A stretch of 64,000 nt of DNA from JAKAXS01 sp041940525 (GCA_041940525.1 JBGTSB010000001.1:117100-181099), one strand, 5' to 3'. Counted from the first letter of the stretch, positions 10,401 through 19,752 are shown. Numbers and translations: made by a program. Notes: generated from the sequence alone by a model not told the origin.

Positions 10401-12170
10401 GGCAATCCGGAAACATATCGGGATGCGGCGCGATTGGGAGCAAACGTGCTGACCCACTTGCTCGGCCACTCGATCGACGAACTGGCCGCAAAGATCAAGA
10501 TCTATCGCGATACGCTCGTTGAGACCGGCCGTGACCCGTCGAAGTTCAAGGTCACCTTGATGTTGCACACGCTTGTTGGTGATGACCGCGAGGAAGTGCG
10601 CGAGCTGGCGCGCGGGCCGATGAAGAACTACCTGAAGAGCGCGGCCGCGCTCATCAAGCAGTACGCTTGGGCCTTCCCAGCATTCAAGAAGCCGGATGGT
10701 GTTTCCAATCCGATGGAACTCGACTTGCGAGCTCTTGAAGAAGAAGAGATGGATGCGATCATCGAATTCGCGTTCCTTCGCTACTTCGATGATAGTGGTC
10801 TGTTTGGCACGATAGACGATGCGCTCGCCCGCGTCGAACAGGTTAAGGCCATCGGCGTTGACGAGATCGCCTGCCTGATTGACTTCGGCGTTCCGAACGC
10901 GGTCGCCATGAAACACATGCATCCGCTGGCCCAGGTCGTTGAAACCGTCAATGCCTCGGCTAAGCCGGTTGTGGCGGAGTCGCCGGCCGAAGCGGTTGAC
11001 GGCAGCTTCGCCAACTTGATCCGGCACTATGGCGTCACGCACATGCAGTGCACGCCGGCGATGGCGACCATGCTTCTGATCGATGACGACAACCGTAATG
11101 CTCTCGGCTCGGTTGAACACCTCTTTGTCGGTGGCGAAGCGCTGCCGGGCACGCTGCTTCAGGATCTGCGGTCGTCGACCAAGGCGACGATTGAGAATAT
11201 GTACGGGCCGACGGAAACAACGGTTTGGTCGTCCACGTGCACGGCTGAAGGCTCCGAAACCGTCGTGCCGCTCGGCAAAGCGATCGCAAACACGCAGCTC
11301 TACATTCTCGACAGCAAGGGCCGGCCGGTCCCGGCTGGTGTTCCAGGTGAGCTCTATATCAGCGGAGACGGCGTCGCGCGTGGCTACCACAATCGCAGCG
11401 ATCTGACACAAGAGCGGTTCCTGGCTAATCCGTTTATCGAAGGCAAGCGCATGTACCGGACGGGTGACCTGGTGCGCCGCGGACCTGATGGCACGCTTCA
11501 CTTCATCGGCCGGACTGACCACCAGGTTAAGGTGCGCGGTTACCGGATCGAGCTGGGCGAAATCGAATCCCGGCTTGGCGATCATCCGTCAATCAAGGAA
11601 GCCGTCGTGATCGTGCGTCAGGACAAGGCGAATGACGCGCGCATCGTGGCCTACTTCCGTCACGATGGACCGGCGCCTTCCGACGACGATTTGCGGGAAC
11701 ACGTTCGCGGCACGCTGCCGGAGTTCATGGTGCCCGCGCACTTTGTGGCCATGGCAAACTTCCCGCTGACTCCGAACGCGAAGGTGGACCGCAAGGCGCT
11801 TCCGCCTCCAGGGGCATCGGCCAAGGCTGAAGCTGCTCCGCGTCCGTTCGTGGCACCGGATGGGGAGATCCAGGTCAAGATCGCGGACGCGTTCAAGCGT
11901 ATCCTCGGATTGGAAACGGTCGGCGTGAACGACAACTTCTTTACGCTGGGCGGCCACTCACTGCTTGCGGTTCAAATTCACCGCGACTTGAAAGCCAACG
12001 TCGCATCGCAGATCAGCATCACTGATATCTACCGCTTCCCAACCGTAGCAGGGCTTGCTGGTCACCTGTCCGACAGCGGCGAAGCCGACAAGAGCCTGGC
12101 GAAGGCGGCAAGTCGCGCGGCCATGCGGCGTAACGCGATGGCAGGCCGGCGTACGGTTGGAGCGCGGTGA
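7491..12170 (+). CDS. NRPS: formyltransferase - degenerate C - adenylation with embedded luciferase-like monooxygenase - carrier
   Basis: Single-module initiating NRPS of 1559 aa. Residues 10-200 form a formyltransferase domain with the Asn-His-Asp catalytic set (N96, H98 in NFHDGPLPKYAG; D134 in DGVDTGD), implying formylation of the loaded amino acid. Residues 200-320 resemble the formyltransferase C-terminal subdomain. Residues 350-545 look like the C-lobe of a condensation domain without HHxxxDG. The adenylation domain starts near 560 (A3 YTSGSTGRPKGV at about 707, A4 LSFDISVLELF at 752). It is interrupted at 790-1145 by an FMN-dependent luciferase-like monooxygenase of the MupA/Atu3671 type, then resumes (A5 MYGPTETTVW, A7 YRTGD, A8, A10). 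The carrier domain has its Ser at 1490 (LGGHSLLAV). The C-terminus is basic, perhaps a docking segment for the PKS. The amino acid specificity was not read. Confidence 0.93.
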   Translation: MTTLNDRFSCVLMGEESLLVQCGELLLGRGHTVAGVVSENPSITSWADGHGIKTMRPDANLKQAVSDLAFDWFFSIGNLRMIPEAVWGQAAKGAVNFHDGPLPKYAGLNTPSWALLAGETSHGVTWHKIADGVDTGDILVQRIFDVGEGETSLSLNTKCFEAGIETFSDLTDKIEAGSLEGQAQDFSGRIYCAKDKRPAAFATIDFSQPALEIDRLARALDFGPGYRNPLGLLKLKTASHALNVTGLEAASLAQPLPAGTVVEADDQGAVVAAGDGAVRILGLMDNAGNQLRIAKTLPAGTVLPVLNASDADALTALSGQAAKQDGYFAGALAEQVDLELAGMQPSSGGEADWARFRLELPSGLSGNRGAAAVVAALTRISGLSRFDVGFSDDALTEQTNRYPGYLAPSLPLTVTSDDETTVETLSEEVSERLAGLRRRGPYAADLALRTPNAGNSPLSVAVRVTANGDTASVTPVQGAAVTFVVPDTGGGSLSLAVDQSRLSQADASVLVKQLQSCINAFADNEAQTVNALPVMSEEEQRALLDADSETLADYNRAALVHQLIEAQADRTPDATAVICEGRSVTYRELDERANRLAHRLIELGAGSADSLVGLYMRRSVELVVSALAIMKAGAAYVPLDPDYPRDRIALIIEDSGLDVVLTEEALVRQVPGKGVKTLTIEGAEAASTNTSRPATQTRSDNLAYVIYTSGSTGRPKGVMIEHRNVANFFTGMNGRVPVPADKQPVWLAVTSLSFDISVLELFWTLTRGFAVVVYVDEKSDARPATARRKAAPGGMDFSLFYWGHNDATGPDTYKLLLDGARMADERGFCAVWMPERHFHDFGGSYPNPSVTGAAVAAITRNIEIRAGSCVLPLHHPARVAEEWAVIDTLSNGRTGMAFASGWMPEDFVLRPENAPPKNKPALLRDIDVVRRMWRGEKVALPSPIEDGKEIEIVTQPRPITPELNVWVTSAGNPETYRDAARLGANVLTHLLGHSIDELAAKIKIYRDTLVETGRDPSKFKVTLMLHTLVGDDREEVRELARGPMKNYLKSAAALIKQYAWAFPAFKKPDGVSNPMELDLRALEEEEMDAIIEFAFLRYFDDSGLFGTIDDALARVEQVKAIGVDEIACLIDFGVPNAVAMKHMHPLAQVVETVNASAKPVVAESPAEAVDGSFANLIRHYGVTHMQCTPAMATMLLIDDDNRNALGSVEHLFVGGEALPGTLLQDLRSSTKATIENMYGPTETTVWSSTCTAEGSETVVPLGKAIANTQLYILDSKGRPVPAGVPGELYISGDGVARGYHNRSDLTQERFLANPFIEGKRMYRTGDLVRRGPDGTLHFIGRTDHQVKVRGYRIELGEIESRLGDHPSIKEAVVIVRQDKANDARIVAYFRHDGPAPSDDDLREHVRGTLPEFMVPAHFVAMANFPLTPNAKVDRKALPPPGASAKAEAAPRPFVAPDGEIQVKIADAFKRILGLETVGVNDNFFTLGGHSLLAVQIHRDLKANVASQISITDIYRFPTVAGLAGHLSDSGEADKSLAKAASRAAMRRNAMAGRRTVGAR

Positions 12171-12826
12171 GCCTCTTCACCGGGTTCTTCGATGAGCGCG
12201 TGGCGATGGCCGAAGGGGCCATCGCCGACCACGCTGCAGCGCTGTTTCCGGAGGAAGAGAGCCATCTCGCGAACGCCGTTACAAAGCGGCGCCTCGAATT
12301 CAGTGCAGGCCGCACGTTGGCGCGTGGAGCGCTGGCTCAGCTTGGCTTGAGACCACGAGCGATCCCGAAGGGGGCTGATCGCGCCCCTGTCTGGCCGCCG
12401 GGAATTGTCGGATCGATCACGCATACCGATACGTACTGTGCAGCGGCTGTTGCCCGCGCGATGGATGGCATTCAGGGGATCGGAATCGACCTGGAACCGC
12501 TGGAACCAATTGAGGAAGAGCTATGGACAGAGCTGGCCACAAACGAGTTGGGCTGGGTGGGCGACTATGATGCGTCCGAGCGAGGCGTGATTGTGCGAGC
12601 GATCTTCTGCGCCAAAGAGTGCGCATTCAAAGCGCAGTTTCCGTTGTCGGGCGCATTGCTTGAGTTTGGCGATATTGCCGTTTCGATAGACCGCGCGGGC
12701 GAGACCTTCGCTGCGCGCTTCATGCGCGATGCCAGCCCGTTCAAGACCGGCGATACGCTAGTTGGCCGCTTGCGTTTTGGGAGCGGTCACATCGCAGCTG
12801 GGCTTGCGATAGAGCATCCAGCTTGA
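12167..12826 (+). CDS. 4'-phosphopantetheinyl transferase
   Basis: Transfers phosphopantetheine from CoA to the Ser of carrier domains, here the NRPS carrier and the PKS ACP. Its GTG start overlaps the NRPS stop (GTGA), so the two are translationally coupled. The EntD/Sfp-type family signatures are visible: GSITHTDTYCAAAV, the Mg-binding GIDLEPLEP, and the WxxKE-like block FCAKECAFKAQFP. At 219 aa it is the usual size. Agrobacterium has a PPTase next to its Atu3671-type NRPS, which supports a dedicated role. Confidence 0.9.
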   Translation: MSLFTGFFDERVAMAEGAIADHAAALFPEEESHLANAVTKRRLEFSAGRTLARGALAQLGLRPRAIPKGADRAPVWPPGIVGSITHTDTYCAAAVARAMDGIQGIGIDLEPLEPIEEELWTELATNELGWVGDYDASERGVIVRAIFCAKECAFKAQFPLSGALLEFGDIAVSIDRAGETFAARFMRDASPFKTGDTLVGRLRFGSGHIAAGLAIEHPA

Positions 12827-12828
12827 GG

Positions 12829-12854
12829 GGTGGCGGCCTTGTTTGCCCGCCACC
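12829..12854. terminator. Hairpin between convergent PPTase and PKS genes
   Basis: GGTGGCGG at 12829-12836 and CCGCCACC at 12847-12854 form a perfect 8-bp GC stem with a 10-base loop. It lies in the 38-base gap between two convergent stops, where a bidirectional terminator is expected. No strong T-tract follows. Confidence 0.5.
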
Positions 12855-12864
12855 TCTGTCTCCG

Positions 12865-15800
12865 TTATTCCGCCGCTTCAGCGAACGTCAACTGGCCGTA
12901 CATTTCCGCCCTGTCGAGTGCCGCCTTGATGTGGCTGGCCAGGACGCGGACGTTCGGCTCCAGAACCATCGAGTCGTGATCGCCAGGAACCTCGACAATC
13001 TCCAGCGCCTTAACGTAAGGCGTCCAGCCGTTGTCAGCGCGCACATATGAACGATGCTCGTCAATCTGGCGGCCACCGCTAATGTTATAGACCGGACGCA
13101 AGCGCGGGCGCAGGTTCAGAACCGAGTTGTCGTACGGCTTCACCGTATAGCGGTCGAGTGCGCGGTAGAACGCGTCCTTGATGGCTTCGTTGTGGAACTG
13201 ATCCATGGAGGCGGCATCCGGCGGGCTGCCGCGGAACTTGGCAATCTCCCAGGCGATGCGGTTGCGTGCCCAGTTGATCGCAAAGCCAACGCCATCGCGC
13301 TGCAGATCTTGCAGCTTCATGGAGATGCGGTCTTTCGTCGTCAGTTCCGGCATGCCGGGGATCGGCGTGTCGAGCATCACGACGATGGCGACCTCTTCGC
13401 CCTCCTCGCGCAGCTGCTGCGCCATCTCGTAGGCAACCAGTCCGCCGCCCGAGAAGCCGCCGAAGAGGTATGGCCCTTGCGGCTGTACGGTCCGGATTTC
13501 GGCGAGGTAGGCGGCTGCCATTTCCTCGAATGTTTCGTGCGGTTCCTGGTCTCCGTAAAGTCCGCGTGCCTGCAGGCCGTAGACTGGACGCACCTTGCCA
13601 ATCTGCTGGGCAAGATAGCGAAGGTTCAGGATGTTTCCGAACATGCCAGCGCAGATGAAGAACGGCTTGCGCTCTTGGTTTTTGCCCGCGTGCATTTGCA
13701 CGAGGTGCACGTGGCGCGGCTTGTTTGCGGCACCACCGGCATCCGCTGGCTTTTGCGCTGCTTGGCCGGCGTCTTCAACCCGTCCGCCCGCTTCGCTGAT
13801 GCGCTCGCCGCAGGCAGCGATCGTTGGCGCTTCGAGCAGGACCGAGATCGGCAAATCCACCGCAAATGCTTGCTTGACCATACGGAACAAACGCACGGCA
13901 ATCAGCGAGTGACCGCCGAGATCGAAGAAGTTGTCGTGGATACCGATGTTCTTGACGCCCAACAGCTCTTCCCAGAAGCCCGCGAGCTTCTGTTCCAACT
14001 CGTTGCGCGGGGCGACGAATTCGCTGTCGAGGTCAGGCCGTTCGAAGGCAGAGTCTTGAGGTGCCGCCGACGATTCCTCGTCGACTTGCAGAGCTGCCTG
14101 CTTAAGCTGCCCAAGATCAAGTGAGCTGACGACGATTTCGGATTGGCCGGTGCCAAGCGCACGTCGCAATGCATCCATGCCGTCTTCGGGACCGATGCCC
14201 TGTTCGACAAGCGCGGCCAGGCGTTCCATGGCCGGAGAGAGTTCGTCGGCACCGTGCTTGCGCTGTGCCTTCACCGCTGCCGCTTTGTCGTCCGTTGCAG
14301 CGCCGAACTCGGCGTTCTGCTCCAGCTGCTTGACCATGAAGCGTTCTGCGACGGCGACGACCTGACCTTCCGCATCGGTGATGGTCACGTCAAAGGTTGC
14401 ATAGCCTGGGCCGGGATTGGCCGACGTATTCAACACGATGTGGCTGTAGATTTCCGCTGGCAGCGGGCTCAAGACGCGCACCTTGCCGTAGGACATAGGT
14501 ACCCACAAACCTTTGGCACTGTCGTAGCCTTCGATCAGCTTCATGGCGTAGCCCGTTGCCAAGTCCAGGATGCCTGGGTGGAGCTGATAACCGCGTGCGA
14601 AATCTGACGCGAACGTGTCGTCCAGCTTCAGGTGAGCCAGAGCTTGCCCGTCTCCCAGATGGATGGAGCGCAGGACCTTCCAGCGGGGGCCGAAGTTCAG
14701 GTGCGTTTCCTGCTCGGAAACAAGGGCGGCACCATCTTTTTCTATGACGCGTCCACCGACTTCTTCACGAAGCGCCGCAATATCCAGCACGTTTGGCTTG
14801 CCGCCGCGTGCTGCGCGCAGGTCTGCCGTTGCGTGGCTCATCCACGGATCGTCGGGCTGGCCTGCGGCCTTACTTTCGACCGTGAGGACGTAGCGTCCGC
14901 TCTCGCGGCCGTGCCGCACGCGGATGAGGCGCGGTTCCCCATCCGGCACGTGCAGGGGCCTCAAGAACAGGAGGTCTTCGATTTCGAACGCACCGGCGAT
15001 GCGCAATTCGCGTGCTGCCTCGGCCATCAGTTCGAGATAACCGGTGCCCGGCCAGATGGCTTCGCCTGATTTCAGACGGTGGTCGTTGAGCACCCATTGG
15101 CGCGCGGGATCGGCCTTGAGTTCCAGCCAGTCGCCATCGTTGGCGCTGCGGACCCTCCGGTCGAACAAGGCAGATCGCACGGGCTCGGTCGACATGCTGG
15201 CGTCGTCCTGGCCGCCGCTAACAGCTTGGGCCGCAAGGCCGACGTCTTTCCAGATGCCCCAATGCAGCGCAACGGTTTCCGGTTTGCCTTTTGCGGCGCA
15301 CTGATGGGCGAATGCGTTGAGGAAGGCATTCGCAGCGACGTAGTCGACCTGACCTGCCGGAGCGATGTCCGTACTCGTCGATGAGAAGAGCACGCAGAAG
15401 TCGAGCGGCTCGTCCTTGAGGACCTCGTGCAGGACGAGTGTCCCCTGGATCTTCGGAGCGAAGACATCTTCAACGTCGGTCGGCAACTTCAGAGCGATGA
15501 GTTCGTCGCGGACGATACCGGCGGCGTGCAAGACGCCGTTGATCACGCCGTAGCGTTCCTTGGCTTTGGCGACCGCGGCTTGCATGCCTTGGCTGTCCGT
15601 CACGTCGGCGCGGATGTAGAGCACTTCGCCACCTGCGGCTTCCATCTTTTGCACGGCTTGGATGGCGCGGCCGATCCTGTCTTCGGCGCCGTAGGCTTCT
15701 AGATAGTTGGCCCACTCTTCACGTGCCGGCAGATTGGTACGGCCGACGAGCACGAGGCGCGCCTTGCAGTTGCGTGCCAAATCTTCGGCAAATACGGCGC

Positions 15801-18800
15801 CAACACCGCCGAGGCCACCGGTGATCAAATAGACGCCGCGCTCGCGGAAGCGGCGCGCGCCAGCACTGTCGGCATCGAATGTCGTTTGCTTGTGACCCCA
15901 AACCCAGCGCCGGCCATTGCGGTAGGCGACCGTTTCGGTGGCGTGCTCGGCAAAAAGGTCTTCCCAGAGCTGGGCGACGATCGCGTCCGCTTGCTTGGGC
16001 AGGACGCCAGCGTTTTCCAGCAGGGTCGCTCCAAGCTGTGGCAGCGAGGTCGTCTTGGTGTGAGGCTGGAGCGGCACGTCTATCGTGCGCACGGCGACGT
16101 TTGTCAGCTCGCGCGGGAGCACACGCGCGGGTCCCAGAACAGTAGCCTTCTCCGGATACGGCAAAGCTTCGTCCGCGACGCGCTGCATGCCGTTCGTGGC
16201 GACGTTGATTTGCAGGTCCTCATCCAAGCTCGCGTTCGATAAGGCTTGGCCGAGATAGAACAGGCTATAGAAGCCGCGTTCCATGTTGCGGTTATAGAAG
16301 CTGGAGCCACGGCGATAGGTTTCGTCCGCCGTCAATAACCACAGATGCAGCATGTTGCGCGGAATGCCGCCGTTGGCTTCCAGGTGTTCGATCAGCTTGT
16401 CGTAGCCTTCCCGGCCGAGTTCCGGGCACAGCACGTAGTTACCATCCGGCAAAGCGGCAAACGTGTCGGCCATCGTGACCGTGGTGACCTTGTGGCCCTG
16501 ATCGCGTAGACGGGCGATCATCGCAGCGCCGATGCCGGTATCGTCGACAAAAACAAGGAAATGGTTCGGCGTTTTGTCCGCACCCGTTGCCATGTCGGCG
16601 TAAACCGGCTTCCAGACCGGGGTCCAACCCCAGTCGCCCATGTCTTCCCGGCGGGTCAGATGCAGCGGCGACGATGTCGAGCCCGCATCGCGAATGTGTT
16701 CCAAGAAGTACGGCTTATGCTGGAACGCATAAGTTGGCAGGCGCACGCGGATCGGATCGGCATCGCGCCATAGCCGTTCCACCGGCACCTGAATGCCGGT
16801 GGCCCAGACGCGGCCGATCGCCGTGAGGAAATGCAGCTGGTCTTCGACGTCTTCTTCGGGGTGGCGAATGGAGTTGACGACCTGATTGGCGGTGATTGAT
16901 CCATGGGCCTTGGCCAGGGACGACAGTGTGCGGCCTGGTCCAACTTCGACATAGACCCGCTTGGGATCTTCAGACAGAAGGGCGATGCCGTCGGCGAAAC
17001 GCACCGTATGGCGGAGGTGGCTTACCCAGTATTTTGGGTCTTGCGCTTGCTCGGCAGTCAGCCACTTGCCGGTTAGGTTGGAAACGATCGGGATGCGTGG
17101 CGCAGATAGAGCCATCGTGCGCACGAAGTCCTCGAAGCGGCCTAAGATCGGGTCAAGCATGCGTGAATGGCCCGCCGCGTCGATCGGAATACGTGCCGCG
17201 TCGATGCCTTCGGCCTGCAGCTGTTCAAAGAACTGGCCGATAGCGGCGGCCGGACCCGATACCACGCACAATTCCGGTGCGTTTATGACTGCGAGTTCCA
17301 AGGTATCAGGCAGACGCGCTTCAACCTCTTCAGGTGGCAGCGGCACGCTCATCATGCCACCGCCGGTAATTTCGTCGACCAAGCTTCCGCGCAGGTGCAC
17401 GAGTTTCACGGCCTCTTCGAAGCTCATGACACCGGAGATGCAGGCGGCGGAATTTTCGCCCATGGAATGGCCGATGAGGGCTGACGGTTGTACGCCCCAG
17501 CTCATCCATAAACGCGTGAGAGCGACCTCCAAGATCAACATGGCCGGCAGCTGCTTGGACGGCTTTAGAAGGCGCTTGGAGGCCTCGCTCTCGGCGGCGT
17601 GATCGCCCAGCCAGATGTCGCGCAGGTCTTCAGCAACGTCTTCGGGCAGATGGCCCAGGCCTTCATCGACCGCTGCCTTAAAGACCGGCTCTTTCTCGTA
17701 CAGGTCGCGCGCCATACCCGTATACTGGGCGCCGCCGCCTGGATACAGGAACGCGACGCTGCCAACGTCTTCGATCAGGCTATGGGTGACCGGACGGCGC
17801 GAGTCCGTTTTTGCCAGCACGTCGATTGCATCGGCGCGATCCTTTACGGCGACGACACGGCGGTGCTCGAACAGGCGGCGGCCCTTTTGCAGGGTGTAGG
17901 CCACGTCGGTGAGCGGCACATCCGGGTTATCTTTCAGGTGCGTGGACAGACGGCGGCTAGCCTCGTCCAACGCCTTGCGGCTCTTGGCAGTCAAAACAAT
18001 GAGCTGCGGGCTGGTGACTTCCTTTGCCGGCTGATGCCGCTCGATGACCGGCGCTTCCTCAATGATGACGTGAGCGTTCGTGCCACCGACGCCGAGTGAG
18101 TTGATGGCGGCGCGGCGCGGGGCGCTCGTGCGCGGCCACTGCGAGAGCTTGTCGTTGACGACGAATGGGCTCTGCGCGAAATCGATGGCCGGATTGGGCT
18201 TTTCGTAGTTCAGCGTTGGCGGGATCTCACTGTTTTCCATCGCCATCACTGCCTTGATGAGGCCGACGACACCAGCGGCCGTATCAAGGTGTCCGATGTT
18301 CGTTTTGACCGAGCCAATACGGCAGTAGCCTTTGCGCGAGGTGGTCTGGCGGTAAGCTTGTGTCAGCGCGGTGATTTCGATCGGGTCGCCGAGGTAGGTT
18401 CCGGTGCCGTGACATTCCACGTAGCCGATCGTATCGGCGTCGACATCAGCTAGGCCCAGCGCCTCCACGATGGCTTCGGCTTGGCCCGTGACGCTTGGAG
18501 CGAGATAGCCTGCTTTGGAGCTTCCATCATTGTTGACTGCGGAGCCCTTGATGACAGCTCTGATGGGGTCACCGTCGCGCAGGGCATCAGACAGACGGCG
18601 CAGGACGACAACACCAACGCCGCTGCCGAACACCGTGCCGGCGGCGCGATGGTCGAATGCGCGGCAATGACCGTCCGGCGAGAGGACCTCACCTTCCTGG
18701 TAGAGGTAGCCGACCCCATGAGGCAGCTCGATCGTGACGCCGCCGGCCAGGGCCATGTCGCATTCACCGCTGAGCAAGCTTTGGCAAGCGTTGTGGACAG

Positions 18801-19368
18801 CGACCAACGACGTTGAGCAGGCCGTCTGCACGTTGATACTCGGGCCCTTGAGATCCAACAGGAAGGAGGCGCGGGTCGCCAGGAAGTCCTTGTCGTTGCC
18901 GGTATGGCGCAGCAGGAACAAGCCGACCTGATCGACCAGGGAGCGGTGGCTGATGACGTTGAAATAAAAGTAGCTTCCCATTCCGCAGCCGGCGAAGACG
19001 CCAACGCGTCCGTCCACCGCTTCCGGCAAAGTGGCGCCGTCCTCGAAGGCTTCCCAGGTGCATTCCAGGAAGTGGCGGTGTTGCGGGTCCATGACGACGG
19101 CTTCTTTGGGGCTGAACCCAAAGAAGTCCGCATCGAAGTCTTTTAGGCCGGGAAGTTCAGCCGTACGCGCCACATAGTTCTTTTTGCGGATGAGGTCGGG
19201 CGCCTCACCGGCGGCCAAGAGCTCGTCTTGCGAGACGTCGCGCATGCTCTCAACGCCATTGCGGAGATTATGCCAAAATTCTTTGGAATTCCGGGCACCT
19301 GAGACACGTAACGACAGTCCTACAATGGCAATATCCGTAGGATTTGCGTTGTCCGCATTGACACTCAT
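12865..19368 (-). CDS. Type I PKS module: KS-AT-KR-DH-ACP-TE
   Basis: Single-module modular polyketide synthase of 2167 aa. KS 12-440 has its Cys at 184 (TACSTS) and His residues at 320 (ECHGTGT) and 360 (NIGHL). AT 540-860 has its Ser at 635 (GHSMG); the specificity motif reads AAGHS, closer to malonyl-type HAFH than methylmalonyl-type YASH. The KR at about 1178-1390 has the GGLGGVG nucleotide loop, Ser 1330 and Tyr 1343. The DH hotdog at about 1415-1690 has His 1430 (HRLKSGEAIWP) and Asp 1602 (HPGILDLATG). ACP Ser is at 1821 (LGGHSLIAV). The TE at 1900-2167 has its Ser in GGFSGGG and a late His in PGDHDSM. KR precedes DH, the reverse of the common order, and the HxxxGxxxxP box carries one extra residue. 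SD AGGGG precedes the start. It probably extends the formyl-aminoacyl starter once and releases it. Confidence 0.92.
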   Translation of the reverse strand: MSVNADNANPTDIAIVGLSLRVSGARNSKEFWHNLRNGVESMRDVSQDELLAAGEAPDLIRKKNYVARTAELPGLKDFDADFFGFSPKEAVVMDPQHRHFLECTWEAFEDGATLPEAVDGRVGVFAGCGMGSYFYFNVISHRSLVDQVGLFLLRHTGNDKDFLATRASFLLDLKGPSINVQTACSTSLVAVHNACQSLLSGECDMALAGGVTIELPHGVGYLYQEGEVLSPDGHCRAFDHRAAGTVFGSGVGVVVLRRLSDALRDGDPIRAVIKGSAVNNDGSSKAGYLAPSVTGQAEAIVEALGLADVDADTIGYVECHGTGTYLGDPIEITALTQAYRQTTSRKGYCRIGSVKTNIGHLDTAAGVVGLIKAVMAMENSEIPPTLNYEKPNPAIDFAQSPFVVNDKLSQWPRTSAPRRAAINSLGVGGTNAHVIIEEAPVIERHQPAKEVTSPQLIVLTAKSRKALDEASRRLSTHLKDNPDVPLTDVAYTLQKGRRLFEHRRVVAVKDRADAIDVLAKTDSRRPVTHSLIEDVGSVAFLYPGGGAQYTGMARDLYEKEPVFKAAVDEGLGHLPEDVAEDLRDIWLGDHAAESEASKRLLKPSKQLPAMLILEVALTRLWMSWGVQPSALIGHSMGENSAACISGVMSFEEAVKLVHLRGSLVDEITGGGMMSVPLPPEEVEARLPDTLELAVINAPELCVVSGPAAAIGQFFEQLQAEGIDAARIPIDAAGHSRMLDPILGRFEDFVRTMALSAPRIPIVSNLTGKWLTAEQAQDPKYWVSHLRHTVRFADGIALLSEDPKRVYVEVGPGRTLSSLAKAHGSITANQVVNSIRHPEEDVEDQLHFLTAIGRVWATGIQVPVERLWRDADPIRVRLPTYAFQHKPYFLEHIRDAGSTSSPLHLTRREDMGDWGWTPVWKPVYADMATGADKTPNHFLVFVDDTGIGAAMIARLRDQGHKVTTVTMADTFAALPDGNYVLCPELGREGYDKLIEHLEANGGIPRNMLHLWLLTADETYRRGSSFYNRNMERGFYSLFYLGQALSNASLDEDLQINVATNGMQRVADEALPYPEKATVLGPARVLPRELTNVAVRTIDVPLQPHTKTTSLPQLGATLLENAGVLPKQADAIVAQLWEDLFAEHATETVAYRNGRRWVWGHKQTTFDADSAGARRFRERGVYLITGGLGGVGAVFAEDLARNCKARLVLVGRTNLPAREEWANYLEAYGAEDRIGRAIQAVQKMEAAGGEVLYIRADVTDSQGMQAAVAKAKERYGVINGVLHAAGIVRDELIALKLPTDVEDVFAPKIQGTLVLHEVLKDEPLDFCVLFSSTSTDIAPAGQVDYVAANAFLNAFAHQCAAKGKPETVALHWGIWKDVGLAAQAVSGGQDDASMSTEPVRSALFDRRVRSANDGDWLELKADPARQWVLNDHRLKSGEAIWPGTGYLELMAEAARELRIAGAFEIEDLLFLRPLHVPDGEPRLIRVRHGRESGRYVLTVESKAAGQPDDPWMSHATADLRAARGGKPNVLDIAALREEVGGRVIEKDGAALVSEQETHLNFGPRWKVLRSIHLGDGQALAHLKLDDTFASDFARGYQLHPGILDLATGYAMKLIEGYDSAKGLWVPMSYGKVRVLSPLPAEIYSHIVLNTSANPGPGYATFDVTITDAEGQVVAVAERFMVKQLEQNAEFGAATDDKAAAVKAQRKHGADELSPAMERLAALVEQGIGPEDGMDALRRALGTGQSEIVVSSLDLGQLKQAALQVDEESSAAPQDSAFERPDLDSEFVAPRNELEQKLAGFWEELLGVKNIGIHDNFFDLGGHSLIAVRLFRMVKQAFAVDLPISVLLEAPTIAACGERISEAGGRVEDAGQAAQKPADAGGAANKPRHVHLVQMHAGKNQERKPFFICAGMFGNILNLRYLAQQIGKVRPVYGLQARGLYGDQEPHETFEEMAAAYLAEIRTVQPQGPYLFGGFSGGGLVAYEMAQQLREEGEEVAIVVMLDTPIPGMPELTTKDRISMKLQDLQRDGVGFAINWARNRIAWEIAKFRGSPPDAASMDQFHNEAIKDAFYRALDRYTVKPYDNSVLNLRPRLRPVYNISGGRQIDEHRSYVRADNGWTPYVKALEIVEVPGDHDSMVLEPNVRVLASHIKAALDRAEMYGQLTFAEAAE

Positions 19369-19752
19369 TACGCTCGCCCCTGACCTAGGCCACTCTCTAC
19401 AGAGTTGACCATACCAAAATTACGCCTATTTCGCACCTGCGATATAGCACAGCGAGAAATCGCGATCTCTTCCGGTCTAGACAAAAAAGCTTAATCAAAT
19501 CTGGCTTTTTGTCCTTCAAATTAACAAATTGCCTTAGCTCTGCGATCAATTGGCACGCGGTGTGGCCATCAGCCAACTCTTTGGTATGCAGAGGATTGAG
19601 CCAGCTTTTCCCGCGCTCCTTAGGCCAACGCGATAAACTGTATCAACGTTAAGGTATACCTCACTGTGAGCAGTCTATAATTCCTTACAGCCAAGTGCTA
19701 TAGCTCACCTGGTCCTTCTTTCGGTATTGCAGTAGGGACTAAGCCGATACTC
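19369..19752. other. Divergent regulatory region of the NRPS-PKS cluster
   Basis: The 384 bases between the PKS start (minus) and the flavin reductase start (plus) must carry both promoters. It is AT-rich compared with its neighbours. A TATAAT lies at 19676-19681 on the plus strand, about 70 bases before the flavin reductase start. An 11-base perfect palindrome (CTCAC-T-GTGAG, 19660-19670) sits just upstream of it and could be an operator. No Fur box or LuxR box was convincing. Confidence 0.4.

Noticed and set aside
10107..11585. 492-codon minus-strand open frame opposite the NRPS gene
   Set aside because: It lies wholly within the NRPS coding region in GC-rich sequence; the translation has no recognisable domain, while the plus strand shows clear monooxygenase and adenylation motifs.
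13054..14124. 356-codon plus-strand open frame opposite the PKS thioesterase/ACP region
   Set aside because: The minus strand encodes catalytic TE and ACP motifs here; the plus-strand peptide has no family features.
19369..19752. Fur or siderophore-type iron regulation of the NRPS-PKS cluster
   Set aside because: No convincing Fur or Irr/RirA box was read, and no siderophore transporter genes lie nearby, so a siderophore role is not claimed.
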